Shown piece after piece: positions 25,429-35,150 of a stretch of 64,000 nt of DNA (within the stretch, counting starts at the first letter, position 1; the number at the start of each line of letters is the position of its first letter). The DNA is from Deltaproteobacteria bacterium HGW-Deltaproteobacteria-2 (GTDB lineage: Bacteria > Desulfobacterota > Syntrophia > Syntrophales > Smithellaceae), in contig PHBC01000010.1 of the NCBI GenBank assembly GCA_002840505.1, forward strand, positions 1-64,000. The letters run 5' to 3'. The notes beneath the pieces were generated by a model that worked only from the letters and a program-made list of their open reading frames with translations, made no database searches and was not told the DNA's origin. The position numbers were made by a program, and so were the translations under genes.

Positions 25429-27888
25429 ATGACGGAACAAAACGTCACAGAAAATAAAAATAGCTTCAATATTCCTGAATTGATTCCCCTTATTCCCCTG
25501 CATAAGGTGCTGGTGTTTCCAAAAACCGTGATTCCCCTGGAGGTCACGGGCAACCTGTCATTGCTGGTTGATGAAGCTATGACGAAAGACCGCATTATAG
25601 GTCTGATTATGCATAAAAAAGAGCCGGACAATCCGAATCAATATAGCATGGACGATCTTCATGAAGTCGGTACATGCGCTATGATTATGAAGATGGTCAA
25701 GACTGCAGAAAACCATACGCAAATGCTTTTACAGGGTATCAGCCGTTTTTCAATTGTAGAACTTATTGAAGGCAAGCTTTATAAGCAAGCGCGCATTAAA
25801 TTGATTGAAGAAACGGGAGTTAAAGATCTGGAAACCGAAGCACTGATGTCCAATCTGCTGTCATTATTTGACCAGATATTAAGGCTCTCGCCTTTTCTTC
25901 CTCCGGAGTTCGGTCCGATGGCCAAGTCCATTACTGAGGCGGGCATTCTGGCTGATTTGATTGCTTCGATTATCAACGCGCCGATAGAGGAAAAACAAAA
26001 AATACTGGATATTGCCGATGTGAAGGAGCGCCTTAAAGCAGTGACCAGCATGGTTAATCATCAGATGGAAGTTCTGGAACTGGGCAATAAAATTCAAACC
26101 AAAGTCAAGGATGACATTGATAAAAGCCAGAGAGAATATTATCTGCGCCAGCAAATGAAGGCTATCAAGCAGGAATTGGGTGAAACAGATGAAAATACGG
26201 TAGAGACGGAAGAATACCGTAAAAAAATTGAAGAAAAAAATCTTCCCGAAGAAGCAAAGAAAGAAGCTTTAAGGGAATTGGAACGCTTGTCCCGCATGCA
26301 TCCGTCATCAGCGGAATATACAGTTTCTTCGACCTATCTTGATTGGATAACGGTACTTCCCTGGAACGATTCGACAGTCGATAATCTTGATATAGCGAAA
26401 GCTCGCCAGGTTCTGGATGAAGATCACTACGGTCTTGCTAAACCCAAGAAGCGCATCATTGAATATCTGGCGGTACGCAAGCTCAAGCCGGATTCCAAGG
26501 GGCCCATTCTTTGTTTTGTGGGACCTCCGGGAACCGGCAAGACATCGCTGGGACATTCCATCGCCCGGGCGCTGGAGCGCAAGTTTGTGCGTATATCACT
26601 GGGCGGTGTGCGCGATGAAGCTGAAATTAGAGGTCATCGCCGCACTTACATTGGCGCTTTACCCGGACGTATTATTCAGGGACTGAGACGCGCGGAGTCG
26701 AATAACCCCGTGTTTATGCTCGACGAAATAGATAAAGTCGGTAGCGATTTCCGCGGTGATCCTTCATCGGCTCTGCTGGAGGTTTTGGATCCGCAGCAGA
26801 ACAATTCGTTTTCCGATCACTATCTGGATGTCGCATTCGATTTATCGCATGTCATGTTCATTACGACAGCCAATATGCTGGACACGATTCCTCCGGCGCT
26901 GCTCGACAGGCTGGAAGTTATTGAGCTGACAGGCTACACGCAGGAAGAAAAAGTAAAGATTGCCGAGCGGTATTTAATTCCTCGGCAATTGAAGGAAAAC
27001 GGCCTGACTGCTGATCAGTTTCGATTAAATGAAAAAGCGCTTAATTTCATTATTACCGGTTATACGCGTGAAGCGGGCGTGCGTAATCTGGAGAGGGAAA
27101 TTGCCAACGCCTGTCGCGGCGTGGCGGCCCAGATAGCCGAAGGAAGCATTACGTCCAAAACAGTTACGGATAAGGATATCCCCAATTATTTAGGACCTGT
27201 GCGGGTACCAACGGACGTTGATTCGCGGATTACCAGGCCTGGCATAGCCATCGGCCTGGCCTGGACACCGGTGGGCGGCGATATATTATTTATTGAAGCC
27301 ACGGCCATGAGAGGTAAGAAAGGCCTTGCGCTTACCGGACAATTGGGTGACGTGATGAAAGAATCAGCGTCGGCGGCATTAAGCTTTATCCGCACGAACG
27401 CCGAGGAACTAGGTGTGGATTCAGAGTTTTTTGACAATATGGATATCCATATTCATGTGCCGGCAGGAGCGATCCCCAAAGACGGTCCGTCGGCGGGCGT
27501 GACGATGCTCACAGTGCTCACATCTTTATTGACCAACCGCAAGGTAAAAAAGCATTTGGCTATGACCGGTGAAATTACACTGCGCGGTGCCGTACTGCCG
27601 GTGGGCGGCATCAAGGAAAAAGTGCTCGCGGCTTACCGTGCCGGCATTAAAACCATCCTGCTGCCCGCATGGAACCGTAAAGATCTTGAAGATATCCCGG
27701 CCAATGTGAAAAAACAGATTTCATTTCACTTTATCAACGATATGATGGACGTGGTAAAGCTGGCGCTGGAACCTGTAAAGGAGAAAAAACTGCCCGTCGT
27801 GCCGGCTAAAAAGCGTAAACCGGTGATGTCGGTAAAAAAGAAAAAATCAGCCAGCATTCGCAAAAAGGTTGCAAAAGCAAAAAAATAA
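25429..27888 (+). CDS. lon: ATP-dependent protease Lon
   Basis: This 819-residue LonA protease has an N-terminal LON substrate-binding domain (from [20 protein letters not shown]), an AAA+ module with Walker A GPPGTGKT (365-372) and Walker [11 protein letters not shown], and a proteolytic domain with the dyad S688 ([10 protein letters not shown]) and K731 ([10 protein letters not shown]), 43 residues apart as in E. coli. The C-terminus has an unusual ~30-residue Lys-rich tail ([14 protein letters not shown] and on) that could bind nucleic acid or polyphosphate. AGGAGG-like site (CTGGAGG) before the ATG. Cotranscription with the Hsp20 gene is likely. Confidence 0.97.
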   Translation: MTEQNVTENKNSFNIPELIPLIPLHKVLVFPKTVIPLEVTGNLSLLVDEAMTKDRIIGLIMHKKEPDNPNQYSMDDLHEVGTCAMIMKMVKTAENHTQMLLQGISRFSIVELIEGKLYKQARIKLIEETGVKDLETEALMSNLLSLFDQILRLSPFLPPEFGPMAKSITEAGILADLIASIINAPIEEKQKILDIADVKERLKAVTSMVNHQMEVLELGNKIQTKVKDDIDKSQREYYLRQQMKAIKQELGETDENTVETEEYRKKIEEKNLPEEAKKEALRELERLSRMHPSSAEYTVSSTYLDWITVLPWNDSTVDNLDIAKARQVLDEDHYGLAKPKKRIIEYLAVRKLKPDSKGPILCFVGPPGTGKTSLGHSIARALERKFVRISLGGVRDEAEIRGHRRTYIGALPGRIIQGLRRAESNNPVFMLDEIDKVGSDFRGDPSSALLEVLDPQQNNSFSDHYLDVAFDLSHVMFITTANMLDTIPPALLDRLEVIELTGYTQEEKVKIAERYLIPRQLKENGLTADQFRLNEKALNFIITGYTREAGVRNLEREIANACRGVAAQIAEGSITSKTVTDKDIPNYLGPVRVPTDVDSRITRPGIAIGLAWTPVGGDILFIEATAMRGKKGLALTGQLGDVMKESASAALSFIRTNAEELGVDSEFFDNMDIHIHVPAGAIPKDGPSAGVTMLTVLTSLLTNRKVKKHLAMTGEITLRGAVLPVGGIKEKVLAAYRAGIKTILLPAWNRKDLEDIPANVKKQISFHFINDMMDVVKLALEPVKEKKLPVVPAKKRKPVMSVKKKKSASIRKKVAKAKK

Positions 27889-27966
27889 CAGATAACGGTC
27901 GCGACCATTATTTTAAATGGAACAATTTATTCACGGGAATAACTAAATCATTCCAAAGGTGAGTTA

Positions 27967-29295
27967 TTGGGAAATTCAACTGAAGGTAAAAGACCACGAG
28001 TCGTCATTATCGGCGGGGGCTTTGGCGGTTTGTGGGCGGCGCGTACGCTGGCCGACCAGCCTGTGAATGTGCTATTGATCGACCACAACAATTATCACAC
28101 CTTTCTAGCTCTTCTTTATCAGGTGGCAGCAGCTGAACTCACTGCCGAAGATATTGCCTATCCTGTGCGCAGCATATTTACAAAAACGCCGAACCTCGAT
28201 TTTATTCTGGCGCATGCGCGGCGGATTGATTTGCAAAATCGTCAAATAGAAACGGATGGTGAATCCATACCTTATGATTATCTGATTCTGGCCAGTGGCA
28301 GCGTCACTTCAACCTTTGGTGTTTCTGGTGTCGAAGAAAATGCGTATTTTCTCAAAACGCTGGAAGAAGCCGTGGCGTTGAAAAATCATATCATCTGCTG
28401 CTTTGAGACGGCGGCGAGAGAACCGGACGCGGAAAGAAGAAAGAGTTTGCTGACGTTCGTTATTGTCGGCGGCGGCGCAACCGGCGTGGAATATTCAGGA
28501 GCACTCACGGAACTTATTCATGGTCCGCTGATCAAAGATTATCACGGCATTGATTTTTCCGAAACACGAATCATTCTGCTGGAAGCGGCAGAACAACTGG
28601 TTTCGGCCATGCCTGCGAACATCAGGGACTACGCGGCCAGACAACTGCGGGAAATGGGCGTGGATGTACGCCTGAAGTCCGTGGTCGCCGAAGTCTTTCC
28701 GGACAGAGTCGTTTTAAAAGGCGCGGATAATATTGAGACGAACACTGTTGTCTGGACGGCAGGCGTTAAGGGAGAAGGACTTGCCGCTGCTTCCAATATT
28801 CCGGTTACGCGCGATGGTCGTGTAACAGTTAGCAAGACACTGCAGATTCAAGATCAGCAGAATATTTATGTGATTGGCGATCTGGCGTCGATCAGCGAAA
28901 GTCATCGTGTACTTCCGATGGTTGCACAGGTAGCCATTCAATCCGGCGTTACATCTGCGCAAAACATTTTAAGACAAATCAGAGGTTCGCCGCCGCAACC
29001 TTTTGTATACAAAGATCGCGGGTCGATGATCACTATAGGCCGTAAAGCTGCCGGGGTTGCCATCGGCTCCCGTACTTTTACCGGATTTTTTGCCTGGGTA
29101 ATGTGGCTGGTCATCCATCTTTTTAATCTAATTGGTTTTCGCAACAGGGTTATGGTTCTAATCAACTGGGCATGGGATTACCTTCTCTATGAACGCGCCG
29201 TGCGTTATGTATTTCCGTCGAATATACCTTCTAAGGCTCAAAGCTCTTCCTGTATCCGAGGTATCAGGAAGGAGATTAATTCTTCTGGAAAATGA
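27967..29295 (+). CDS. ndh: type II NADH dehydrogenase (NDH-2)
   Basis: This 442-residue FAD-dependent pyridine nucleotide oxidoreductase has two dinucleotide folds: VVIIGGGFGGLWAARTLA for FAD near the N-terminus and FVIVGGGATGVEYSG for NADH. A third motif, IYVIGDLA, closes the FAD site. A hydrophobic C-terminal region (FFAWVMWLVIHLFNLIGF) should anchor it to the membrane. It oxidises NADH with quinone without pumping protons. The start is probably TTG 27967 preceded by AAAGGTGAG. A membrane NDH-2 in an anaerobe could support NADH-menaquinone transfer or oxygen defence. Confidence 0.9.
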   Translation: MGNSTEGKRPRVVIIGGGFGGLWAARTLADQPVNVLLIDHNNYHTFLALLYQVAAAELTAEDIAYPVRSIFTKTPNLDFILAHARRIDLQNRQIETDGESIPYDYLILASGSVTSTFGVSGVEENAYFLKTLEEAVALKNHIICCFETAAREPDAERRKSLLTFVIVGGGATGVEYSGALTELIHGPLIKDYHGIDFSETRIILLEAAEQLVSAMPANIRDYAARQLREMGVDVRLKSVVAEVFPDRVVLKGADNIETNTVVWTAGVKGEGLAAASNIPVTRDGRVTVSKTLQIQDQQNIYVIGDLASISESHRVLPMVAQVAIQSGVTSAQNILRQIRGSPPQPFVYKDRGSMITIGRKAAGVAIGSRTFTGFFAWVMWLVIHLFNLIGFRNRVMVLINWAWDYLLYERAVRYVFPSNIPSKAQSSSCIRGIRKEINSSGK

Positions 29296-29386
29296 TAAAG
29301 TGATTTGATTATGCAGTAAAAAATAAATATCAAAATATTGAGATTAAACAAGGGATTCATCAATTATCAGGGAGGAGGGATAAAAC

Positions 29387-30883
29387 ATGGCCGGTTTTGT
29401 TGAGTACGATCAATATGACGCGGTGGGATTGGCGAAACTTGTCCGTGAAAAGAAAATTTCTCCGGCCGAACTTTGCGAAGAAGCGATAAACCGCATTGAA
29501 AAGTTGAACCCCATACTCAACGCTGTGATAAATCCCATGTTTGACATGGGGCGCGAAACCGTGAAAAAGTCTCTTCCTGACGGACCTTTCACCGGAGTTC
29601 CTTTTCTCTTAAAGGATTTAATCAGTGCCTACTCGGGAGTAAAATTGACAAGCGGCTGCCGGGCTTATAAAGATTATATTCCCGACTACGACAGTGAACT
29701 GGTGAAGCGTTTTAAAAAATCAGGGTTGATTGCGCTGGGCAAAACCAACACCCCTGAATTCGGTTTGATGGGCATAACCGAACCGGAATTGTACGGACCC
29801 ACACGTAACCCGTGGAATATTGAGCACACTCCCGGCGGATCAAGCGGAGGTTCCGCTGCAGCGGTGGCTTCCGGCATGGTACCGATGGCTTCCGGGGGAG
29901 ATGGGGGAGGTTCGATTCGCATCCCGTCGGCTTTTTGCGCATTGTTCGGATTAAAGCCTACCCGTGGCCGTACACCAACAGGTCCTAAATATGGCGAGTT
30001 ATGGCAAGGCGCAGCGATAGAACATGTGCTGACGCGGTCGGTGCGGGATAACGCTGCTATGTTGGATGCCATTTGTGGTGCGGATGTTGGTGCCCCTTAT
30101 ATAATCAAGCCGCCGGAACGGCCGTATACCGATGAAATTAATTGTGAGACCGGTTCCTTGAAAATAGCCTTTAATACCGAATCTCCTTTAGGTACCGGAA
30201 CACATGAGTATTGCAAAGAGGCCGTTCTACAAACTGCCAAATTGCTCCAGGATTTGGGCCACAATGTGGAAGAGGCGAGACCGGAACTCGATGGCATCAG
30301 ACTGGCCAATTCTTATTTTACCCTTTATTTTGGGGAAATTGCCGCCGACATCGAACTTGCCCGATCAGTTTTGAAGAAAAAAGTTAGCCGAAGTGATTTT
30401 GAAATAGCCACATGGTTTTTCGGCCAACTCGGCCATCATTACACCGCGTTTGATTTTGTCCGAGCTATGAGAGAATGGGATATCGCTGCAAGGGTAATGG
30501 GGCAGTTCCACCTCAAGTATGATTTATTTCTAACCCCGACTGTAGCTGCTCCGCCGGCAAAGATAGGAGAGCTTTTGCCGAAATCTTATGAAAAAGTTGC
30601 CATGAAAATATTAAGTGTGCTTAATCTTGGCTTTCTGGCCAAGGCCTCCGGGATGGTAAATCAAATAGCTATACAAACTCTCGCCAAAACTCCTTTCACC
30701 CAATTAGCCAATTTTACCGGCCAGCCGGCGATGAATGTGCCTTTGCAGTGGGATAAAAAAGGCATGCCCTGCGGTGTCCAATTCATCGCGCCGTTTGGTG
30801 ATGAAGCCACACTGTTCAGGTTAGCTTCTCAGCTGGAAAAAGTAAAACCGTGGTTTGACAAACGTCCTGAGTTGAAAGTCTGA
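29387..30883 (+). CDS. amidase signature family hydrolase
   Basis: This 498-residue enzyme has the Ser-cisSer-Lys triad: K76 (PFLLKDL), cis-Ser S152 or S153 (TPGGSSGGSAAAV) and nucleophile S176 (GDGGGSIRIP). It hydrolyses an amide or cyclic amide; the closest-looking group is 6-aminohexanoate-cyclic-dimer hydrolase-like. GGAGGAGGG precedes the start. It is single, convergent with a TetR gene. The substrate is unknown. Confidence 0.9.
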   Translation: MAGFVEYDQYDAVGLAKLVREKKISPAELCEEAINRIEKLNPILNAVINPMFDMGRETVKKSLPDGPFTGVPFLLKDLISAYSGVKLTSGCRAYKDYIPDYDSELVKRFKKSGLIALGKTNTPEFGLMGITEPELYGPTRNPWNIEHTPGGSSGGSAAAVASGMVPMASGGDGGGSIRIPSAFCALFGLKPTRGRTPTGPKYGELWQGAAIEHVLTRSVRDNAAMLDAICGADVGAPYIIKPPERPYTDEINCETGSLKIAFNTESPLGTGTHEYCKEAVLQTAKLLQDLGHNVEEARPELDGIRLANSYFTLYFGEIAADIELARSVLKKKVSRSDFEIATWFFGQLGHHYTAFDFVRAMREWDIAARVMGQFHLKYDLFLTPTVAAPPAKIGELLPKSYEKVAMKILSVLNLGFLAKASGMVNQIAIQTLAKTPFTQLANFTGQPAMNVPLQWDKKGMPCGVQFIAPFGDEATLFRLASQLEKVKPWFDKRPELKV

Positions 30884-30998
30884 TTTATGACTGAAGAACA
30901 TAATAAGTTTTCTAATGGTTATTCCAGCCAGGCAAGATTTTATATTGCGGGAATGTCTAGGTTGTAAACAGGGAATTATGATAGTTGTGGAATCAGCG

Positions 30999-31634
30999 TC
31001 AATTTTCGATCAGCAGGTACCTGCACATCAGGTCTTCTATTTCTTTTAGAAGCCTTTTTTCTTTAATATCGGTACTGCCAAATTTTATTAGGTGCACCAT
31101 TTCTTCCATGAATTTAAGAAGTATTACTGCGGCTGCTTCAATATCGGATGTACGCAATGAATTTTTGTAAGTTTGCAGTACCAAGACGATCAGATTGATT
31201 ACTTTTTTTTCTTCCTTGACACGTATTTTTTCTATTTCATTGTCCAGTAATACCATGGCAAGGATTTCTTTAAAAAGTCGATTGTTAATTCTGTATGCCT
31301 GCAGAATATTTGTTACAATGAAATGCAATATATCTCTCAGCTCGTTATAATTATCTGCCTGGTTTTTGTGTGTTTTGAGCTCGATTTTAAGTAACACATT
31401 TTCAGCGATACTTTTAAATACCCGTATTATTATTTCGATAAAAACTTCTTTTTTATTATTGAAATAGCTGTAGAATGTGCCCGTTGCGGTTTCAGCTTTG
31501 GCGGCAATTTCCATAGCATTTGTTTTATGATATCCCTTTTCAGCAAATAACTCCATTGCAGCGGTGACAATTTTTTCTTTTGTTTCAATTCCCCGTTGCT
31601 GAACAGGTATGCGTGCCTTGAGTGATTTTGCCAA
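30999..31634 (-). CDS. TetR family regulator (copy 1)
   Basis: This 211-residue repressor has an N-terminal HTH in ETKEKIVTAAMELFAEKGYH and TNAMEIAAKAETATGTFYSYF, ending NNKKEV. The C-terminal ligand domain is all helical. It is clearly paralogous to the TetR at 32995-33645: the two can be aligned along their whole length, including shared C-termini LLxEN. Start is probably TTG 31634 behind AAGGAAG. It is divergent from the iron-sulfur protein gene; the palindrome at 31776 is a likely operator. Fatty-acid-type TetRs often bind acyl-CoA, which would suit the location. Confidence 0.92.
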   Translation of the reverse strand: MAKSLKARIPVQQRGIETKEKIVTAAMELFAEKGYHKTNAMEIAAKAETATGTFYSYFNNKKEVFIEIIIRVFKSIAENVLLKIELKTHKNQADNYNELRDILHFIVTNILQAYRINNRLFKEILAMVLLDNEIEKIRVKEEKKVINLIVLVLQTYKNSLRTSDIEAAAVILLKFMEEMVHLIKFGSTDIKEKRLLKEIEDLMCRYLLIEN

Positions 31635-31975
31635 AACTTTCTTCCTTAAAATAAAAATTATTTATTCATAACATTAATCGATAAAAAAATAAAGAAAAAC
31701 ATTATTTATTGCCATGTCTTAATTTTTATCATTTCTTCATTAGAAATGAAGTGAGTAAAAAAATTGAGCTTGACAATATGAAAGTTCTTTCATATGAATA
31801 GCATAAAGATTGTCTAAATGCAAGCGAGATATGCTTTTTAAATATATTTTTAACCGGATACCTTAATACATGTAGTCATATGAAATAGTCAAAATATTTG
31901 TAGCTGGAGGGGATGGATGTCCGGTTTGTTATTCAAAAAAGATATGTATTCCTCTAAGGATGTACAATTAAGTCT
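31635..31975. promoter_or_regulatory. divergent control region between TetR copy 1 and the Fe-S gene
   Basis: This AT-rich 341-bp region contains one clear signal: a sigma-70-like promoter with an embedded palindrome at 31770-31798 (separate entry). No gene was seen. The leader from there to 31976 is ~175 bases and has no obvious ribosome-binding site close to the ATG (AAGGA lies ~17 bases away). Confidence 0.55.
31770..31798 (+). promoter_or_regulatory. promoter with embedded palindromic operator
   Basis: TTGACA at 31770-31775, then 17 bases, then TATGAA at 31793-31798. The spacer is filled by a perfect palindrome: ATATGAAAG, TT, CTTTCATAT (31776-31795). A repressor on this site would block RNA polymerase. 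The neighbouring TetR is the natural candidate. Confidence 0.65.
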
Positions 31976-32764
31976 ATGAATTACATGGACGAAATTATCA
32001 AAAAAGCCGGTGAATTCGATATTCCGGTCGTTGCCGTTGCTGATGCAGGGCGATTGAATCTTGCCGCACCTGACGGTTTCAGACCTGGTGATTATCTTTC
32101 CGATGCGCGAAGCGTTGTTATCCTGGGCAGGCAACTACCAAAGTCGGTTTTTGTGTCCGACAATGATCCTCACTATATGTTTTATACCAGGGCATTTGCC
32201 GACAATTACCGGCGCATGAATGATGCTGCCTGCGTCATGGCAACAATGCTCGAAAGCGAAGGATTCCCCTCACTGGCTGTTCCGGCTTATAGCCCGCTTA
32301 AATTCTATCGGGGAGAGCCGTGTGGGATGATCAGCTTCAAACATGCTGCTGCCGAAGCAGGTATCGGTAAACTCGGCAAAAACACAATATTCGTTCATCC
32401 TGAATACGGAAACATACTCCGGTTAGGTGGTTTTATCACCACTGCAGAACTTCCGACCGGCAGGCCAAAAGAATATAAAAATATCTGTCCCCCCTCATGT
32501 AATTTGTGTGAAAAGGCCTGCCCGGTCGGAGCTCTTAGTGACGGAGAAATAAATATCACCAAATGCATGACCAATTGTATCGGACACACTCTTCTGCCTC
32601 CTTACCCGATTCAGTCGATACTGAGATGGATGGCTGGAAAAGTCGATTGGATGAAGTCTTTTATGGAATATTTCACGACAAGCATGTTTGAGAACTACGG
32701 AATCAGGTGTATGGAGTGTCTGCTGGTTTGTCCACACTTCCCTCGCAGAAAACAGCAAAAATAA
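31976..32764 (+). CDS. 4Fe-4S double-cluster protein, epoxyqueuosine-reductase-like
   Basis: This 262-residue protein resembles the iron-sulfur part of QueG and reductive dehalogenases. It has two cysteine sets: CPPSCNLCEKACPVGAL and, near the C-terminus, CMECLLVCPHFP, together with CMTNC between. The N-terminal part (AVADAGRLN, DARSVVILGRQLP) resembles the QueG-type region before the cluster domain. It lacks the long C-terminal HEAT repeats of QueG. It may be a ferredoxin-like electron carrier for the neighbouring acyl-CoA dehydrogenases, which is inference. Confidence 0.8.
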   Translation: MNYMDEIIKKAGEFDIPVVAVADAGRLNLAAPDGFRPGDYLSDARSVVILGRQLPKSVFVSDNDPHYMFYTRAFADNYRRMNDAACVMATMLESEGFPSLAVPAYSPLKFYRGEPCGMISFKHAAAEAGIGKLGKNTIFVHPEYGNILRLGGFITTAELPTGRPKEYKNICPPSCNLCEKACPVGALSDGEINITKCMTNCIGHTLLPPYPIQSILRWMAGKVDWMKSFMEYFTTSMFENYGIRCMECLLVCPHFPRRKQQK

Positions 32765-32994
32765 TGTATAAAAAGTAGTTAGAATATATACGATATGTTT
32801 CACAATTACCCCTGAAAAGGCTGTAGTAGGGATAACAAAACGGTAGTTTATTCATCTCCGAACACCATAACTACACGCACGGGATTGGCAACGTTCCACG
32901 AAAAGCCGGCGCTTGGATATTAAACAGAGAATTGGACACAAGTAGGGAAGTCTATCTTAGATGAGATTTAGAGGCGGTGTATCTGGAAAGGGTA

Positions 32995-33645
32995 TCAATT
33001 TTCGGGCAGCAGATATCTCAAAACTATATCTTCCATCTCATTTATAAGTCTTTCTTTTTCTACGCCGGTGCTGTTAAATTTAATTTGATGCATCATTTCT
33101 TCAGCGCATTTAAGTAACATTATGGCCGCCGCCTCAAAATCGGATACGCGAATATTTTCTTTATATGTCCGCATATATAAAATCAGCAAGTTTATTATTT
33201 TTTTTTCTTCTGTGCAGCGTATTTTCTCTATTTCCTTATCCAGTAACGCCATGGCCAGTATTTGTTTGAGAAGTTTATGGTTAACTTTGTATTCGGAAAG
33301 AACCTGATTAATTATCAGATGTGCCATCTTTTTTGCTTCTTTGTATGTGTCCGCGGGGTTTTTATAAGTTTTGAGTTCAAGATTGAGTAAAATTTTTTCA
33401 GAAGTATTTCGAAAAATACATTCGATTATTTCTGCAAAGACTTCCTTTTTATTGTTGAAATAACTGTAGAAGGTGCCTTTGGCAACTTTGGCCCTGGCGG
33501 CAATTTGCCGTGCGTTGGTTTGATGGTATCCCTTTTCGGTGAATAATTTTGTTGCGGATTTGACTATTTTCTCTTTTGTTTCAATTCCCCGTGTTTGTTT
33601 CGGTATGCGGGCTTTATTGGGGAGAAAGACAGTAGCTTTTTTCAC
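32995..33645 (-). CDS. TetR family regulator (copy 2)
   Basis: This 216-residue TetR is a paralogue of the copy at 31 kb. Its HTH is ETKEKIVKSATKLFTEKGYH / TNARQIAARAKVAKGTFYSYF, and it also ends LLPEN. Most aligned positions agree, so the pair arose by duplication and now flanks the Fe-S gene. Start is probably GTG 33645 behind GGAGGG. It is divergent from the acyl-CoA dehydrogenase operon and probably represses it through sites in the shared control region. Confidence 0.92.
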   Translation of the reverse strand: MKKATVFLPNKARIPKQTRGIETKEKIVKSATKLFTEKGYHQTNARQIAARAKVAKGTFYSYFNNKKEVFAEIIECIFRNTSEKILLNLELKTYKNPADTYKEAKKMAHLIINQVLSEYKVNHKLLKQILAMALLDKEIEKIRCTEEKKIINLLILYMRTYKENIRVSDFEAAAIMLLKCAEEMMHQIKFNSTGVEKERLINEMEDIVLRYLLPEN

Positions 33646-33968
33646 TTTTATGACACCCTCCGGAATAAGATGGTTGTATCAGTTTTTGTTCTTATATATG
33701 AATAATGGGCTGAAGTTCAACGATTTTTTACAGGCGGATAAATTATGACCCTTAGGTCACATTTATGTTGACAATATTAAAAGTGACTGATATAAATTCA
33801 TCAGGCTTTTAATTCCGCATCATCAGAAAATATTAAGGACGGCTCTATTAAGTTGCGCTAGCACCGCAAACCTTCACTGGTTTCGGCCCGGCATACGCCA
33901 GGCTTAAGCTTTTCATAAGCCTGTTTTATAATGTAAGAACTCTTACTATAAAAAAAGGGAGGGGGAAA
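33646..33968. promoter_or_regulatory. divergent control region of the acyl-CoA dehydrogenase operon
   Basis: The region holds an interrupted palindrome TGACC-CTTA-GGTCA (33746-33759), a strong promoter (33768-33796), a hairpin AGGCTTA/TAAGCCT followed by GTTTT (33900-33926) and the palindrome GTAAGAACTCTTAC (33933-33946) just before the ribosome-binding site. It contains no gene. Confidence 0.6.
33768..33796 (+). promoter_or_regulatory. strong sigma-70 promoter
   Basis: TTGACA (33768-33773), exactly 17 bases, TATAAA (33791-33796). It faces the acyl-CoA dehydrogenase genes. A putative operator lies immediately upstream of the -35. Confidence 0.75.
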
Positions 33969-35150
33969 ATGGAGAAAGAACCTGTCGCAGAACTCTGTGC
34001 CGAAGATATTGCACATTATCAGGACCTGGCCAGTCAGTATGCCAAAAAGTCGCTGTTGCCTATTTTTCAAGGAGAGTATTCCGACGGTAATTTAGAGCTT
34101 TTGCCGGAAAAACTGAAAACCGCTTTTGAGATAGGAATTGCTGCCTCTCCCGATGAGTCCCTTTCCGGCTGCCAATATGGAATTTGGGGCAGCGCCATAG
34201 AAGAGACGGGAGTAATCCCTTCTTTGCTTATTTTATCCGTAATTGCCGAAACCTGTGGTGGAGTTGCCATGAGCCTTCATGCGCAGGGTGTGGCTTCCAA
34301 TCTGCTTCTTCAGACAAAAAGAAAATTGAATTTTACACCGGTTAAAGTGGCAGTGGGCCTTCAGGAAGGATTTTGTCCTCCTTTTTTGGGGACAATAATC
34401 TCACCGGATAAAGACAACCCCGCCAAAAGCATAACGACCGCTGAGCAGAAAGCGAATAATTACATAATTAACGGTTCTAAATCTTTTGTTTACTCGCTAA
34501 GGGGTGTTGACGCCTATGTTGTTTTTGCACGTGTAAGCGAAAAATGGGGATGCTTTTTGGTGAGCACGAAAGAAAAGGGTATTGAAAGAACAGATATGGG
34601 AGTAAGAACAGGCCTTAGAGCTTGTTGTGTTGAACATGTTAAATTCAACAATGTGGAAATTCCACTCGAAGCGCGCGTGGACGACGGCGACGCCCGTTCG
34701 TTGGTTATTCGGGCCATGATCCTGAACTGGATGGGGATGTCGGCAATTGCTGCCGGTGTTGCCAAAGGAGCGGCTGTCGCGGCTCGAAGATACGCCGCAG
34801 AAAGATATCAGGGTGGAATGCAGATTGAAGAACATCCGGCGGTGAAAATGCTTATTGCCGGCGCGGAAGCCTCGATTGACGTGGCAGAGGCAGCGCTCTA
34901 TTCCTTGCAGAATGCCGTTCTTACATCATTTCCCGGACTGAAGAAATCAGCGGCCGTCAAACTAACGATTATGGATCTCTGTTCCCGTGCCGTGACCGAT
35001 TGTCTTCAGACCTTCGGCGGATATGGTTACATGGAAGATTATGGTATGGAGAAACGGCTAAGAGATGTAACTGTTCTGAAGTTAGCGTCCGGTTCTTCCG
35101 CTTACCTTAAGCAATTAATTTTCGATATTGAGAAGGAGGGCGTACTATGA
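33969..35150 (+). CDS. acyl-CoA dehydrogenase-like subunit lacking the canonical catalytic Glu
   Basis: This 393-residue acyl-CoA dehydrogenase family protein has recognisable later-domain features (LQTFGGYGYMEDYGMEKRLRDV) and a central beta domain. Where active members have xYEGT it reads LKLASGSSAYLKQ, so the usual catalytic glutamate is missing. It overlaps the next dehydrogenase gene by 4 bases (ATGA), and that one keeps the glutamate. This is the arrangement of alpha2-beta2 heteromeric dehydrogenases known from actinobacterial steroid breakdown. GGGAGGGGG precedes ATG 33969. Confidence 0.82.
   Translation: MEKEPVAELCAEDIAHYQDLASQYAKKSLLPIFQGEYSDGNLELLPEKLKTAFEIGIAASPDESLSGCQYGIWGSAIEETGVIPSLLILSVIAETCGGVAMSLHAQGVASNLLLQTKRKLNFTPVKVAVGLQEGFCPPFLGTIISPDKDNPAKSITTAEQKANNYIINGSKSFVYSLRGVDAYVVFARVSEKWGCFLVSTKEKGIERTDMGVRTGLRACCVEHVKFNNVEIPLEARVDDGDARSLVIRAMILNWMGMSAIAAGVAKGAAVAARRYAAERYQGGMQIEEHPAVKMLIAGAEASIDVAEAALYSLQNAVLTSFPGLKKSAAVKLTIMDLCSRAVTDCLQTFGGYGYMEDYGMEKRLRDVTVLKLASGSSAYLKQLIFDIEKEGVL

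Noticed and set aside
32765-32994. Possible tRNA or structured RNA between the Fe-S gene and TetR copy 2
   Set aside because: No cloverleaf, conserved T-loop or terminator pattern could be folded by eye.
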